Source: CAZWCX01 sp964632945
GTDB lineage: Bacteria; Planctomycetota; MHYJ01; WSZJ01; CAZWCX01
Reading direction: 5' to 3'
Assembly: GCA_964632945.1 (NCBI GenBank)
Contig: CAZWCX010000023.1
Location: forward strand, 1-64,000
Length of the DNA stretch: 64,000 bases
This document shows, in pieces, positions 16,341 to 25,687 of this stretch. Made by a program: the position numbers and the translations under genes. The stretch's first letter is position 1. Each line of letters begins with the position of its first letter. The notes under the pieces are model-generated. The model did not search any database, was not told where the DNA came from, and was given only the letters and a program-made list of their open reading frames with translations.

Positions 16341-18953
16341 TCACTCCCCTTCCTGCCACCCGACCACCCGGAGTCCGGACTCCGCCGGCGTCACGATCAC
16401 CGCGCCGACTTCCGCGGTGCAGCGGACCTCCGCACCCCTGCGCCGCCAGGACTCCGCGACCGGTCGATAGCCGAACCGGTCCGAGCTGCTGATGACCACC
16501 CAGGCCGGTCGGAGCCGCTCGGCGAGCGCCTCCTCCCACGCGCCGGGGCTGCCGTGGTGGGGCGCCAGGAGGAGGTCGGCGGGCGTCCCGCCCGGCGGGG
16601 CCGACTCGAGGAATCGTCGCCAGCCTCGACGCTCCACGTCGCCCGTGAGCCAGACGACCCGGCCGCCGGCGGTCAGCCGGATCACGAGCGAGCCGTCGTT
16701 GTCGGACAGGCCCGCCGCGGACGATCCCGGGGCCGGCGGCCACATCACCTCGGCCGCCGCGCCCTCCCCCAGCGGAATCCGCTCCCCGGCCTGGACGAGC
16801 CGGACCGGCACCCGGGACCGATCCGCGCGCAACAGGATCTCCTTTCCGACCGGCGACAGGGAAAAACGCGGCGACACCCACACTTCACCGACCTCGAACG
16901 AATCGAAGATCGCGGGGGCCCCGGACACGTGATCCAGGTCCGCATGGGAAAGGACCAACCGCTCGATCCGGGAAATCCCGCGGCGTCGCGCGTGCGGTTC
17001 GAAGACGTGACGCGCGACGCCGGTCCCGCCGCTTCCTCCCGCGTCGTACACCAGCGCGCCGGAGGGGAGTTCGGCCAGCACGCAGGTGCCATGGCCGACG
17101 TCGAACACGGTGAGGCGGAACGAACCTTCCGGAATCGACGCCGCGCGCGGCCACCAGAGCGCGGCGCACAGGACCGCCGTCCCGACCGCGGCCGTCGCTG
17201 CGGCGCGCTTTCCGGTCCGGCGCGCCTCGCACGCGAAGACCAGCGTGCCGTAGTAGGCCGCGACCGCCGTGGCCGACGGAATGGGCGGGACCCAGACGGC
17301 CCCGGGGAGGGCCGCGAACATCCGGGCCAGGTCGCTCACGACGCTCGAGGGGAAGGTGACCAGCGGGGCGAGGAGGCCGGCCGCGAGTCCGCCGCCCCCG
17401 AAGGCGATCCCGGCGATTCCCGCCGCGAGGCCGGCAGCCAGGAGAAATGCCACCCACGGCCCGAGCAGAAGACTGGCGGGAACCGCCCAGGCGGCCACGC
17501 GGTCGAACACGACCAGGGTCAGCGGAAGGACCCCGAGCCACGCCGCGAGTCCCACTCGGGCACCGGTGAAGACTCCGCGACCGCCGAGACGCGCCGTTTC
17601 GCGCCAGAGCGGCGGCGGCGCCGCCGGCGCGGGCGGCGCACCCCCGGAGGGGAGCGCGAAAACCGAGGATGCGGCGATGGCGATCACCGACGCGAACGAG
17701 AGCTGGAAGCCGGGATCGAACAGCGCCAGCGGATCGAGGGCGAGGATGACGATCGCGGCGGCGGCGAGGCTGCTCGCCCCGTCGCGCCGCCGCTCCAGCA
17801 GGTCCGCTCCCAGCCATACCGCCACCATCAGCCCGGCGCGGAGGACCGGTGGCTGCGCCCCGGTCACGCCGGCATAGACTCCCATCGCGAGGAGCGCGAC
17901 CGCCACTCGCCCCTTGCGCCCCGCGCCCGCCAGAGCCGCCAGTCCCAGCATCCCCCCCGCCACCAGCGCGACGTGGAAGCCGCTCACCGCCAGAAAGTGA
18001 ATCGTCCCGCTGCGGAGGAACGCTTCGGACTCCGCCTCGGTGAGGACGGCTCGTTCGCCCAGGACCAGACATCGCGCCAGCCGCGATCCCTCGGGGCCGA
18101 CCACGCCGGCCAGCCCGCGCCCGAGTTCACGGCGGAGCGCGGAGGCGAGTTCCCGCGCACCGGCCGGACGGACGGGGGTTTCCAGGATTTCGATCGCTCC
18201 CGACCGCGCGATCAATACGCCGGCTTCGCCGTTCCGGCGCGCCCAGGCGCGCCGATCGATCCCGTCCGGGTTCCGTTGCCCATCCGGAGCGAGGAAACGG
18301 CCGGCAACCCGGATCCGGGTCCCGAGGGGGACTTCCGGCATCCGCTCGAAGGCATAGACCGCCGCACGCCCGCCGGCCGGCGACCGGTGCGCGGGTCCTG
18401 CCAACGCCTCCTTGCCGATCGCCCCCGGGGCCGATTCCCCGACCGCCTCGACCGCGATCACGGTCCGACCGCGCGTCTCGATTCGACCCAGGAACGGTCG
18501 ACCGTCGTAGTCGGTTTCCGCGGGCACGCGCACGTCGTTGACGATGTCCTCGACCACCCGGCCCTCGAGGACGACCTGCGCCCCGTCCGGGACCCGCCCG
18601 TCGATCCGCCCGGGGGGGAGGTCGAGCACCTGCGCGGTGCGCAGGTCGGCGACCAGGAGCGCGACGCCGACCAACGCCACGCGCACCCAATCCCGTTTCC
18701 ACCACGGCGGCGAGGCGAACGACCCGGGGACCGCGACGCGACGCGCGCGTACGACCCGCAGGACCGCCGCCCCGAGGACCGCGGCCGCCGCGACTCCGAC
18801 GCCGCGCGGGGAACCCGACGCCGCCAGGAGGTCGGCCGCCCAGATCCCCGCCGCCAGCGCGAGCGCCGCCGGCACCAACGGCCGGCCGAGAGGATTCGGC
18901 CCCCGTGGCCGGGCCTGCGCCACGGACCCCGCAGGCGACTCGGCGGCCTTCAT
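16341..18953 (-). CDS. comEC: ComEC/Rec2 DNA-uptake channel
   Basis: 870 residues with all three ComEC parts: an N-terminal region with membrane helices and an OB-like DUF4131 segment (residues 1-270), the Competence domain (FLAVSGFHVAL near 325, many helices) and a C-terminal metallo-beta-lactamase domain (VFDVGHGTC, YDAGG, LSHADLDH near 665, LLAPHHGS). It imports single-stranded DNA during transformation. GGGAGGGAG precedes the ATG at 18953. No other competence gene is nearby. The C-terminal MBL motif is intact (HADLDH). Confidence 0.93.
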   Translation of the reverse strand: MKAAESPAGSVAQARPRGPNPLGRPLVPAALALAAGIWAADLLAASGSPRGVGVAAAAVLGAAVLRVVRARRVAVPGSFASPPWWKRDWVRVALVGVALLVADLRTAQVLDLPPGRIDGRVPDGAQVVLEGRVVEDIVNDVRVPAETDYDGRPFLGRIETRGRTVIAVEAVGESAPGAIGKEALAGPAHRSPAGGRAAVYAFERMPEVPLGTRIRVAGRFLAPDGQRNPDGIDRRAWARRNGEAGVLIARSGAIEILETPVRPAGARELASALRRELGRGLAGVVGPEGSRLARCLVLGERAVLTEAESEAFLRSGTIHFLAVSGFHVALVAGGMLGLAALAGAGRKGRVAVALLAMGVYAGVTGAQPPVLRAGLMVAVWLGADLLERRRDGASSLAAAAIVILALDPLALFDPGFQLSFASVIAIAASSVFALPSGGAPPAPAAPPPLWRETARLGGRGVFTGARVGLAAWLGVLPLTLVVFDRVAAWAVPASLLLGPWVAFLLAAGLAAGIAGIAFGGGGLAAGLLAPLVTFPSSVVSDLARMFAALPGAVWVPPIPSATAVAAYYGTLVFACEARRTGKRAAATAAVGTAVLCAALWWPRAASIPEGSFRLTVFDVGHGTCVLAELPSGALVYDAGGSGGTGVARHVFEPHARRRGISRIERLVLSHADLDHVSGAPAIFDSFEVGEVWVSPRFSLSPVGKEILLRADRSRVPVRLVQAGERIPLGEGAAAEVMWPPAPGSSAAGLSDNDGSLVIRLTAGGRVVWLTGDVERRGWRRFLESAPPGGTPADLLLAPHHGSPGAWEEALAERLRPAWVVISSSDRFGYRPVAESWRRRGAEVRCTAEVGAVIVTPAESGLRVVGWQEGE

Positions 18954-19038
18954 GAACTCCCTCCCGGATCCATCTCCCGAATCCTACCGCCGGGACTTCC
19001 CCCACTCCAGAAATCGTAGACCCGCTCCCTCTCCCCGC

Positions 19039-19067
19039 TTCCCCTGCGCGGCCGCGCACGGTATCCT
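19039..19067 (+). promoter_or_regulatory. Promoter of the GH5 gene, implying a leaderless mRNA
   Basis: TATCCT (19062-19067) ends six bases before the ATG at 19074. A weak -35 (TTCCCC, 19039-19044) sits 17 bp upstream. The expected start of transcription falls on or next to the A of ATG, and no Shine-Dalgarno sequence is visible. Confidence 0.5.
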
Positions 19068-19073
19068 CCCGGC

Positions 19074-20741
19074 ATGCGTATCGATCCCCCCCCCGCCCTC
19101 GCCCCCGTGTCCGTCCACACCGTCGCCGCCGGATTCCGGAGCGCTCTCGGCCTCGCCCTCACGATCGTCGCCGCCTGCACCCTCGTCCGGGCCCAGCCGG
19201 CCCCCGAGGAGACCCTCCCCTGGCTGAAGATCGCCGATGCCCGCGTGGTCCGGGCGGACACCGGCGAACCCGTCCGGCTCCGCGGCGTCAATCTCGATCG
19301 CTTCTACTTTTCCTGGGAGGAAGACCCGGCCGTCGTCGCCACCTACTGCGGCGCCGCCGACCTCGCCCGGCTCGCCCGCGCCGGCGTCACGCTGGTTCGC
19401 CTGGGCTTCCACTGGCGCGAGGTCCTCGGGCCCGAGCCCGAGGTCGCGCAATCCCTCGCCCGCCTGGACGAGACCATCGCCGCGTGCGCAGCCAACCGGA
19501 TCCACGTCGTGCTCGATCTCCGGCTTCCCCCCGGCAATCGGGAAATCAATCCGCTCGATTTCACCTTTTGGGACGATCCGCGCCACGCCGAACACCTCGT
19601 GCGGCTCTGGCGCACGCTGGCGCGCCGCTATGCGGCGGAACCGGCCATCCTGGGGTACGACCTGTTCAATGAACCCGTGCCGCCCGATCCCGACGAATGG
19701 TGGCGGCTCGCCAATCGCCTGATCGCGGCCGTGCGCTCCGAGGATACCCGTCACATTCTCGTCGTACAGCCCCCGCTCCTGGAGGGAGAGGGGTTCCGCA
19801 AGGTGGCGGACCCGCAGGTGCTGTACAGCTTCCATTTCTACGAGCCGATGCTGCTGACCCACCAGGGCGCATGGTGGGTCGGCGACGTCCCGCCGCCCAT
19901 GGGCGTGGCCTACCCGGGAACGATCCCCGAGGAGGAAGAGGTCGGCAACGACGACGGACCTTCCCTGCAGGGGGATGCGGCGGAGTGGAAGAAGATCGAG
20001 TCCGAGGAGCGGACCGCGCCGGAAGAGGCCGCCTGGCTCGCGCTCGTGATTTTCGCCGAAGGGGCCGTCGAGGAGGTGCGGTTCGATGACCTCGAGGTGG
20101 ACGAGGACGGAGTTCCGGTGCCGGTTCCGAATGCGGGTTTCGAGGACGAGAGCGAGGTGACCCCCGGGGCGCCGTTCCTCTGGCGTCCGGCGCAGGAGAT
20201 CGACGGCGAGCCGGACTGGCTGGAGGAGGGACGCGGCGGGACACGATGCCTCGCCTTGCTCGGGGTGGAGTCGAAGGCGTCCTGGACGAATTGGGGCGAC
20301 CCGATCCCCGAGGCCTATGTCGCCGTCACCCCGGGACGACGATATCGCGTGCGCGCCTGGGTGCGGGCGCAAGGGAACCGCGGCGCCGTCGGGGTTTCGC
20401 TGTCGTGGCTGAAGCGCAAAGAGGTCCCCTGGGACCGCGAACGGCTCGCCGGCGAATTGCGCAAGGCGCTCACCTGGGGCCGCGAGAACCGGGTCGCCAT
20501 GTACTGTGGCGAGTTCGGGTGCACGCGCGGGCATCGGGGGGCGCAGGCGGCGTACGTGGCCGACCTCGCTTCCCTGCTCAACGAGGCGGGGGTGCCCTGG
20601 ACCCTTTGGACCTTCCGTGACCCCAATCCGGAGGAGCAGACCGGGGCGTTCGGCCTCTACTTTGGACCGGCCGAAGGGGGAACCGCGAAATGCATGCGAA
20701 ACGAGGAACTGTGGGACGCCTTTCGCAAGGCTTTGAAATGA
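19074..20741 (+). CDS. Secreted GH5-type glycoside hydrolase with an inserted domain
   Basis: 555 residues with an Ala-rich signal peptide (about 1-42, ending LVRAQP). The fold begins with PVRLRGVNLDRFYF. DLFNEP carries the acid/base E200, YSFHFYEP follows, and YCGEFG carries nucleophile E480. The TIM barrel is interrupted between about residues 275 and 440 by an acidic stretch and a beta-sandwich-like segment (VPNAGFEDESE... YVAVTPGRRYRVRAWVR) resembling a CBM4/9-type carbohydrate-binding domain. Likely attacks beta-glucan or a related polysaccharide outside the cytoplasm. Its stop overlaps one possible start of the next gene (ATGA). Confidence 0.85.
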   Translation: MRIDPPPALAPVSVHTVAAGFRSALGLALTIVAACTLVRAQPAPEETLPWLKIADARVVRADTGEPVRLRGVNLDRFYFSWEEDPAVVATYCGAADLARLARAGVTLVRLGFHWREVLGPEPEVAQSLARLDETIAACAANRIHVVLDLRLPPGNREINPLDFTFWDDPRHAEHLVRLWRTLARRYAAEPAILGYDLFNEPVPPDPDEWWRLANRLIAAVRSEDTRHILVVQPPLLEGEGFRKVADPQVLYSFHFYEPMLLTHQGAWWVGDVPPPMGVAYPGTIPEEEEVGNDDGPSLQGDAAEWKKIESEERTAPEEAAWLALVIFAEGAVEEVRFDDLEVDEDGVPVPVPNAGFEDESEVTPGAPFLWRPAQEIDGEPDWLEEGRGGTRCLALLGVESKASWTNWGDPIPEAYVAVTPGRRYRVRAWVRAQGNRGAVGVSLSWLKRKEVPWDRERLAGELRKALTWGRENRVAMYCGEFGCTRGHRGAQAAYVADLASLLNEAGVPWTLWTFRDPNPEEQTGAFGLYFGPAEGGTAKCMRNEELWDAFRKALK

Positions 20742-20760
20742 ACCGGGTCCGGACTACAAT
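20733..20760 (+). promoter_or_regulatory. Internal promoter before the TGA-containing thioredoxin-like gene
   Basis: TTGAAA (20733-20738) and TACAAT (20755-20760) are spaced by 16 bp over the end of the GH5 gene. The ATG at 20768 lies 7 nt beyond the -10, so a leaderless start there is possible. Confidence 0.5.
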
Positions 20761-22738
20761 GTCGCGCATGAACGCCCTGCCCCGTTTCCTGCGCACCCTC
20801 GCGACCGCGCTCGCCCTCGCGGTCCTGGTCTCCGGATCGTCCGCGCACGGCGAGGATCCCCCGCTGCCGGTGGAGTATCTCGCCCATGTCCGGCAGGGCC
20901 GGGAACACCTGTCGATCCGGAATACGTTTCGCGCACTGGCCGAGTTTCAGATGGCCCTCCGCATCCACGCGGAGGATGTGGCCGCGTGGGACGGTCTGGC
21001 GCGCGCGGGATGGATGTCGGGCGACGAGGACGTGACGCTGTTGGCCCTGCTGCGCGCGATCGAGCTCGCGCCGGAGCGGGCCGATTATCGCCGGATGCTC
21101 GGGGACGTGCACGCGCGGACGGGACGCCGGTTGGCGGCCGCCCACGCCTATCTGGAGGCGCGCCGCTGCGCCGCGGCCGGCGACGCTCTCGATCCCGACA
21201 TCGCGACGCGGATCGACGCGTGGCTGGAGAAGTCGGCCCGGAGCGACCCCGCCATCGAGGAAAAGGCGCGCGCGGCGGCGGCCGGTCCGGGACTGCCGGT
21301 TCGGCTCGTCTGCCGCTATTTCTCCCAGGCGCCCGCGGACGGCAGCATGCGCCGGGAAGGGAGCGTGCCCCAAGGCGAGCGGCTCGACCCCCGCGTTCTG
21401 CGGGCGGTCGCGTTCGACGCCCACGGATTCCCGATCGAGACCCCCCGGGGCTGGGCGGTGTCCAACGGCCTCAAGATCGAAGCGGCCGGGGATCCCCCGA
21501 CCATCCGCGCGATCGATCGGGCCTGGAACGCGAAGCTCACGGTCGCCGTGGAGGGGGCCGGGTCTCCGCTCATGGTTACGGTCCCGCTGCAGGTGATCGG
21601 CCCGGTCACCCGCATCAGCGTTCGTCCCCCGAAGGCCCAGGTCCAGGCCGGCGAGCGCGTCCACTTCCTGGTGGCGGCCCTGGATGACGCGGGACATCGT
21701 CTCTGGCTGCCGGAGGTCCGCTGGTCGCTGGAAACGGCCGAGCCGCAGTCCCCGGGACGGATGCGCCGCGAAATGACGACGCAACCTCCCGAGCACTTCT
21801 TCGAGCCGCACCGCAACATCGTCGAGATCGATGCGAAGACCCCGCCCCGCGAAGGTTCCACGTTCAAGGTGATCGCCCGGGAGCCGTCGGGCAAGGTCCT
21901 CGGCGCGGCGGCCTGCGAGGTGGTTCCCGGCACCGCCGGAGGTGCCGACCGCCCGGGCGGGATCTCCTGGCGCGCAAGTTACGAGGAGGCCGTCGCCGCC
22001 GCGCGCGCGGAGCGCAAACCCCTCATGGTCGAATTCACCGCCGAGTGGTGACCCTGGTGCAAGGCCCTGGACAGCGGTACGCTGTTCGACGAGCGGATCG
22101 TGGAGTTGTCGAAGTGCTTCGTCGCGGTCAAAGTGGACGGAGACGACCGCGAGGATCTGGTCAAGGAGTGGCAGGTCCGCGACCTCCCGCTCCTGCTCTT
22201 CCTCGCCCCCGACGGTGGGGTGCTGGCGCGGCGCGAGAACGACTACAACAACGGGGCGGACGCGGTGTTCGCCGTGATGCAGAGGGCCGCCTCCTCGTAC
22301 GACGCCGTGCGCGAGGCGGAGGCGGCGGCGCGCGAGGCGCCGCAGGACCCGGAGAAGATCAAGGCGCTGGCCCTGAAGTACGTCGAACTGCAGCTCTGGG
22401 ATCCGGCGGCGGAAGCGTTCGAGCGCTGCCAAACCAACGACCCCGAGAACCGTCTCAAATTCCGCGCCAAGGCGGACGAATACCTGGTCTACATCGATCT
22501 GATGCGCGGTCACCACGACGCCTGCGTCCTCCGCGCGGAGGCGTACGAAAGCCGCTGGCCCGGCGCGCGCGCCCTGCCGCAGGTGTTGCACTGGCGGGGC
22601 ATCGCCTTGCTGCGCGGTGGACGCACCGACGAGGCGATCGCGGTCTGGGAACGGGTGATTCGGGAACACCCGAAGTCCGAACAGGCGAAGCTCGGGCGGG
22701 AAGCGATCGAGAAGGCCCGCAACGCGCCCGGGAAGTGA
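20738..22738 (+). CDS. Predicted selenoprotein: TPR-like, Ig-like and thioredoxin-fold protein with U-P-W-C active site
   Basis: Read through the TGA at 22049-22051 this is 666 residues with selenocysteine at 438. Parts in order: a signal peptide (best start ATG 20768, MNALPRFLRT; ATG 20738 overlaps the GH5 stop), helical TPR-like repeats to about 170, a bacterial Ig-like stretch (ISVRPPKAQVQAGERVHFLV), then a thioredoxin fold (KPLMVEFTAEW-U-PWCKALD, V-x-V-D strand, cis-Pro in RDLPLLLFL), and C-terminal TPR-like helices (GGRTDEAIAVWERVI). Family members have WCPWCK or WCxxC here, so TGA replaces the first catalytic Cys. The frame continues for 228 sense codons with coding character, and a SECIS-like hairpin follows the TGA. 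Likely an exported thiol oxidoreductase. A point mutation (TGC/TGT to TGA) is the alternative. Confidence 0.75.
22049..22051 (+). other. In-frame TGA predicted to encode selenocysteine
   Basis: TGA occupies the first position of the C-x-x-C motif, with PWCK immediately after. Conventional annotation would end one CDS here and start another at about 22100 in the same frame. TGA works as a normal stop elsewhere in the window (many ATGA overlaps), so a genome-wide reassignment is not the explanation. Confidence 0.75.
22069..22087 (+). promoter_or_regulatory. Bacterial SECIS-like hairpin
   Basis: GGACAGCG (22069-22076) pairs with CGCTGTTC (22080-22087): eight pairs including one G-U, with the loop GUA at 22077-22079. 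The loop begins 25 nt after the TGA and starts with G followed by U. Distance, stem length and the loop G all fit the published bacterial SECIS consensus (apical loop about 16-37 nt from UGA, G among its first bases). Opening the top pair gives GGUAC, recalling the GGU of the E. coli fdhF element. Confidence 0.65.
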
Positions 22739-22739
22739 C

Positions 22740-23471
22740 CTAGACGGACGCCTCCGTGGCGTCGACGAGGCGGCGGATCCTGCGCAGGCTCGCCAGCATG
22801 ATGAAGCCGTCCCGCCACACCCGTACCTTGCTGCCGGCTTGGTCGCGCCAGACCACGCCGACCTCGGCGATCCGCAGCCCGCGCCGGTGGGCGCGGTACA
22901 CCAGCTCGAAGTCGAATCCGAAGTGGTGGGTTTCGAGCCGTTCGACCACCCCCCGCAAAGCGCCCGCCCGCATGAGCTTGAACCCGCACTGGGTGTCGCG
23001 ATAGGGGATTCCCAGGCTCACGCGGACGGCGGCGTTGAAGCACCGGCCGAGCACGCGTCTTCTCAGACTCTGCGGGACCGGCAGCACCGATTCCGGCAGC
23101 GCCCGGGACGCGAGGACGAGATCGGCTCCCCGGTCGATCGCGGTGCGCAGCTTTTCGACTTCCTCGATCGGGGTGGCCAGGTCGGCATCCGAAAAGAGCC
23201 ACAGGTCGCCGCGCGCCTCCAGCAACCCCGCGCGCACGGCGTACCCCTTCCCGTGGTTCGACTCGGACCGGACGAGCCGGATCCCGGGATCCGTCGCCGC
23301 CCGCGCGCGGACGACTTCCGCGGTGCCGTCGAGGGAGCCGTCATCGACCACGACGACTTCGAACGGCGCGCCGCCGTTCCGCAGGTACGCCACGATCGCG
23401 TCGAGCGTCGCGGGCAGCCGGGCGGCCTCGTTGTACGCCGGGATCACGACCGACAGCATCGACGGCTCCAC
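22740..23471 (-). CDS. GT2 glycosyltransferase (dolichyl-phosphate glucosyltransferase-like)
   Basis: 243 residues from the GTG at 23471, which has GGGGGA at good spacing; ATG 23459 and a GTG at 23480 overlapping the recG stop (GTGA) are alternatives. The GT-A fold is plain: LSVVIPAYNEAARL, VVVDDGSLDGT, HGKGYAVRAG, SDADLATP with the metal-binding DxD, and DTQCGFKLM. These residues match the DPG/DPM-synthase-like branch, which moves a sugar from a nucleotide donor to a polyprenyl phosphate. No membrane helices are visible. It is last in the recG operon and converges on the selenoprotein gene. Confidence 0.88.
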   Translation of the reverse strand: MEPSMLSVVIPAYNEAARLPATLDAIVAYLRNGGAPFEVVVVDDGSLDGTAEVVRARAATDPGIRLVRSESNHGKGYAVRAGLLEARGDLWLFSDADLATPIEEVEKLRTAIDRGADLVLASRALPESVLPVPQSLRRRVLGRCFNAAVRVSLGIPYRDTQCGFKLMRAGALRGVVERLETHHFGFDFELVYRAHRRGLRIAEVGVVWRDQAGSKVRVWRDGFIMLASLRRIRRLVDATEASV

Positions 23472-23476
23472 GCGGG

Positions 23477-25645
23477 TCACTCCCCCGCCAGGGCGCGCAC
23501 TTCCTCGTAGCGCGCGCACAACCCCGCGCGGAGCGCGGCGTGCTCCGGCCGCTCCAGCCGCGGATCCTCGGCCAGCAGCCGAAGGGCGTCCTTGCGCGAC
23601 TCCTGGAGGAGGGCGAAGTCCCGTTCCAGGCGCGCAACCCGGAACTCGGGCAGGCCGCTCTGGCGAACCCCCAGGAACTCGCCGGGCCCGCGAAAGCCGA
23701 GATCCGCCTCGGCGATCTTGAATCCGTCCTGGGTCTCCTCCAGCAGACGAAGCCGCCTCTCCCCTTCCGGCGTCGATTCCTCCGCGAACAGGATGCAGTA
23801 CGCCTGCTCCCCCCCTCGACCGATCCGGCCGCGCAATTGGTGGAGCTGAGCGAGACCGAACCGGTCGGCATGATCGACGACCATGACGGTCGCGTTGGGG
23901 ACGTCGATCCCGACCTCGATCACCACGGTCGAGACCAGCACGGCGATCGCGCCGCTCCGGAACTCCGTCATGATCCGCTCTTTCTCCTCCGAAGGCGTCG
24001 CCCCCGTCAGGAGTTCGATGCGCACGCCGGGGAAGACGCGGCTCGCCAGGTCGCGGTGCATGGCGGTGGCCGAGCGGAGCGCGAGTTTCGGCGAATCGTC
24101 GATCAGGGGATAGATGAAGTAGGCCTGCCGCCCCTCGGCGATCCGCTCGCGCACGAACGCCATCGCCTTGTCGAACGATTCCCGGGTGCGCACGAAGGTC
24201 CGCACCGGCTTTCGGCCCGGCGGCAGCTCGTCGAGGGTGGACACATCCAGATCGCCGAAGACGGTCATCGCCAGCGTGCGCGGGATCGGCGTCGCCGTCA
24301 TCACCAGAACGTGGGGGGCGGGGCCCTTGCGGCGCAGGAGCGCGCGCTGCACGACGCCGAAGCGGTGCTGCTCGTCGATGACCGCCAGCCCGAGACTGCG
24401 GAAGGCGACGTCCTCCTCGATCAGCGCGTGCGTACCGACCACGAGGTCGATTTCCCCGCTGAACAGGCGCTCGAGGATCGCGCGCCGCTGCGCCTTCGAG
24501 AGACCGCCGATCAGGAGGGCGGGCGTGACACGCGAACCCTCGAGCAGACGGGCGAAAGTGTCGGCATGCTGCCGCGCCAGGATCTCGGTCGGCGCCATGA
24601 CCGCGACCTGCTGCCCGCACGCAACGGCGGCGAGCGCGGCGTAGAGCGCGACCGCCGTCTTGCCGGCGCCCACGTCCCCCTGCAGGAGTCGGTTCATCGG
24701 GTGGGGGCGGGCCAGGTCGGCGGCGATCTCCGCCGCCGCGCGGTTCTGCGCGGGGGTGAATCGGAAGGGGAAACGCGCGCGGATCCGTCGGTCCAGTTCG
24801 GGCTCGATCGCCCGCGAGAACGCCGCCGCGCGACGCTCCTGATTCCGCCGCCGGATCGCGAGCAGGCACTGCAACTCGAGCAGTTCGTCGTACGCCAGCC
24901 TTCGCAGGGCGGCATCGCGGGCCGCGAAGTCGGGGGGGAAGTGGGCGTCCGCGATCGCGCGCCCGAGATCGACCAGTCCGCGCGCGGAACGCCACGCCGC
25001 CGGCAGGGGATCTTCCAGCGCGGGGGCGTACCCATCCACGACGCGCCGCACCAGCGTCCGCAGCCACTTCTCCCCGATCCCCTCGGTCCGACGGTAGTGC
25101 GGCACGATCCCCACGGTGTGCAGTCCTTTGCCGCCGGTGGCCGACTCCGGCCCGGACGACGGACCGGCATCCCCCCCGCTCTCCGCTTCCTCCTCGCCGT
25201 CGAGGATCTCGTATTCGGGCTCCGCCATGCGCAACCGCTCGTACCAGCGCAGGACGCCGGAGACCAGGAGCCGGGTCCCCGGCGGCATTTGGCGGGCGAG
25301 GTAGTCGCGGTTGAAGAAGATCAAGTCGAGCTGCCCGGTGTCGTCTTCCACGGTCACGAGGAGCGCCCGCTTGCCGGAGCGGGTGTGGGACGCCTTCAAC
25401 GCGCGCACGCGGACGAGGAGGGTGGCATTCTGGTCGGGACGCACGTCGCGGACGGCCACCCGCCGGCTGCGATCGAACCAGTCGAACGGCAGGGTGAAGA
25501 GCAGGTCGCGCACGAGGCGCACGCCCATTCGCTCGAGCAGCGCGGCACGCTTGGGTCCGACTCCGCTCAGGCGTTCGGCCGGGTCATCGAGGGACGGCCG
25601 GGCCGCCGGGCGCGGGGGCTCGGAACCCGACTTTCGATGGGCCAC
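23477..25645 (-). CDS. recG: ATP-dependent DNA helicase RecG
   Basis: 722 residues with a GTG start at 25645 and GGGAG 8 nt upstream. The wedge/OB domain occupies residues 20-200 (RLSGVGPKRAALLERMGV). The helicase core has Walker A GDVGAGKT near 322, DEQHRFG near 422, TATPIPRTLA, and the RecG C-terminal motifs GRIGRGGEQAYC and EADLGFRGPGEFLG. It remodels stalled replication forks and Holliday junctions. A Gly/Ser/Glu insert (near 145-170) lies in the wedge domain. It lies 42 bp downstream of the DUF1858 gene. Confidence 0.96.
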   Translation of the reverse strand: MAHRKSGSEPPRPAARPSLDDPAERLSGVGPKRAALLERMGVRLVRDLLFTLPFDWFDRSRRVAVRDVRPDQNATLLVRVRALKASHTRSGKRALLVTVEDDTGQLDLIFFNRDYLARQMPPGTRLLVSGVLRWYERLRMAEPEYEILDGEEEAESGGDAGPSSGPESATGGKGLHTVGIVPHYRRTEGIGEKWLRTLVRRVVDGYAPALEDPLPAAWRSARGLVDLGRAIADAHFPPDFAARDAALRRLAYDELLELQCLLAIRRRNQERRAAAFSRAIEPELDRRIRARFPFRFTPAQNRAAAEIAADLARPHPMNRLLQGDVGAGKTAVALYAALAAVACGQQVAVMAPTEILARQHADTFARLLEGSRVTPALLIGGLSKAQRRAILERLFSGEIDLVVGTHALIEEDVAFRSLGLAVIDEQHRFGVVQRALLRRKGPAPHVLVMTATPIPRTLAMTVFGDLDVSTLDELPPGRKPVRTFVRTRESFDKAMAFVRERIAEGRQAYFIYPLIDDSPKLALRSATAMHRDLASRVFPGVRIELLTGATPSEEKERIMTEFRSGAIAVLVSTVVIEVGIDVPNATVMVVDHADRFGLAQLHQLRGRIGRGGEQAYCILFAEESTPEGERRLRLLEETQDGFKIAEADLGFRGPGEFLGVRQSGLPEFRVARLERDFALLQESRKDALRLLAEDPRLERPEHAALRAGLCARYEEVRALAGE

Positions 25646-25687
25646 ACGCCTGCTCCCCGGCCGGGTGAAGGGGTCGTTGCGTCCGGC

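Noticed and set aside
22049..22051. Genetic code in which TGA is a general sense codon
   Set aside because: Many genes in the window end in TGA with start overlaps (ATGA, TGATG), so TGA is a normal stop. Only this one TGA lies inside a conserved domain.
20738..22738. Frameshifted pseudogene
   Set aside because: The frame before and after the TGA is the same and no other stop or frameshift occurs. A single-base nonsense change remains possible and is stated as the alternative.
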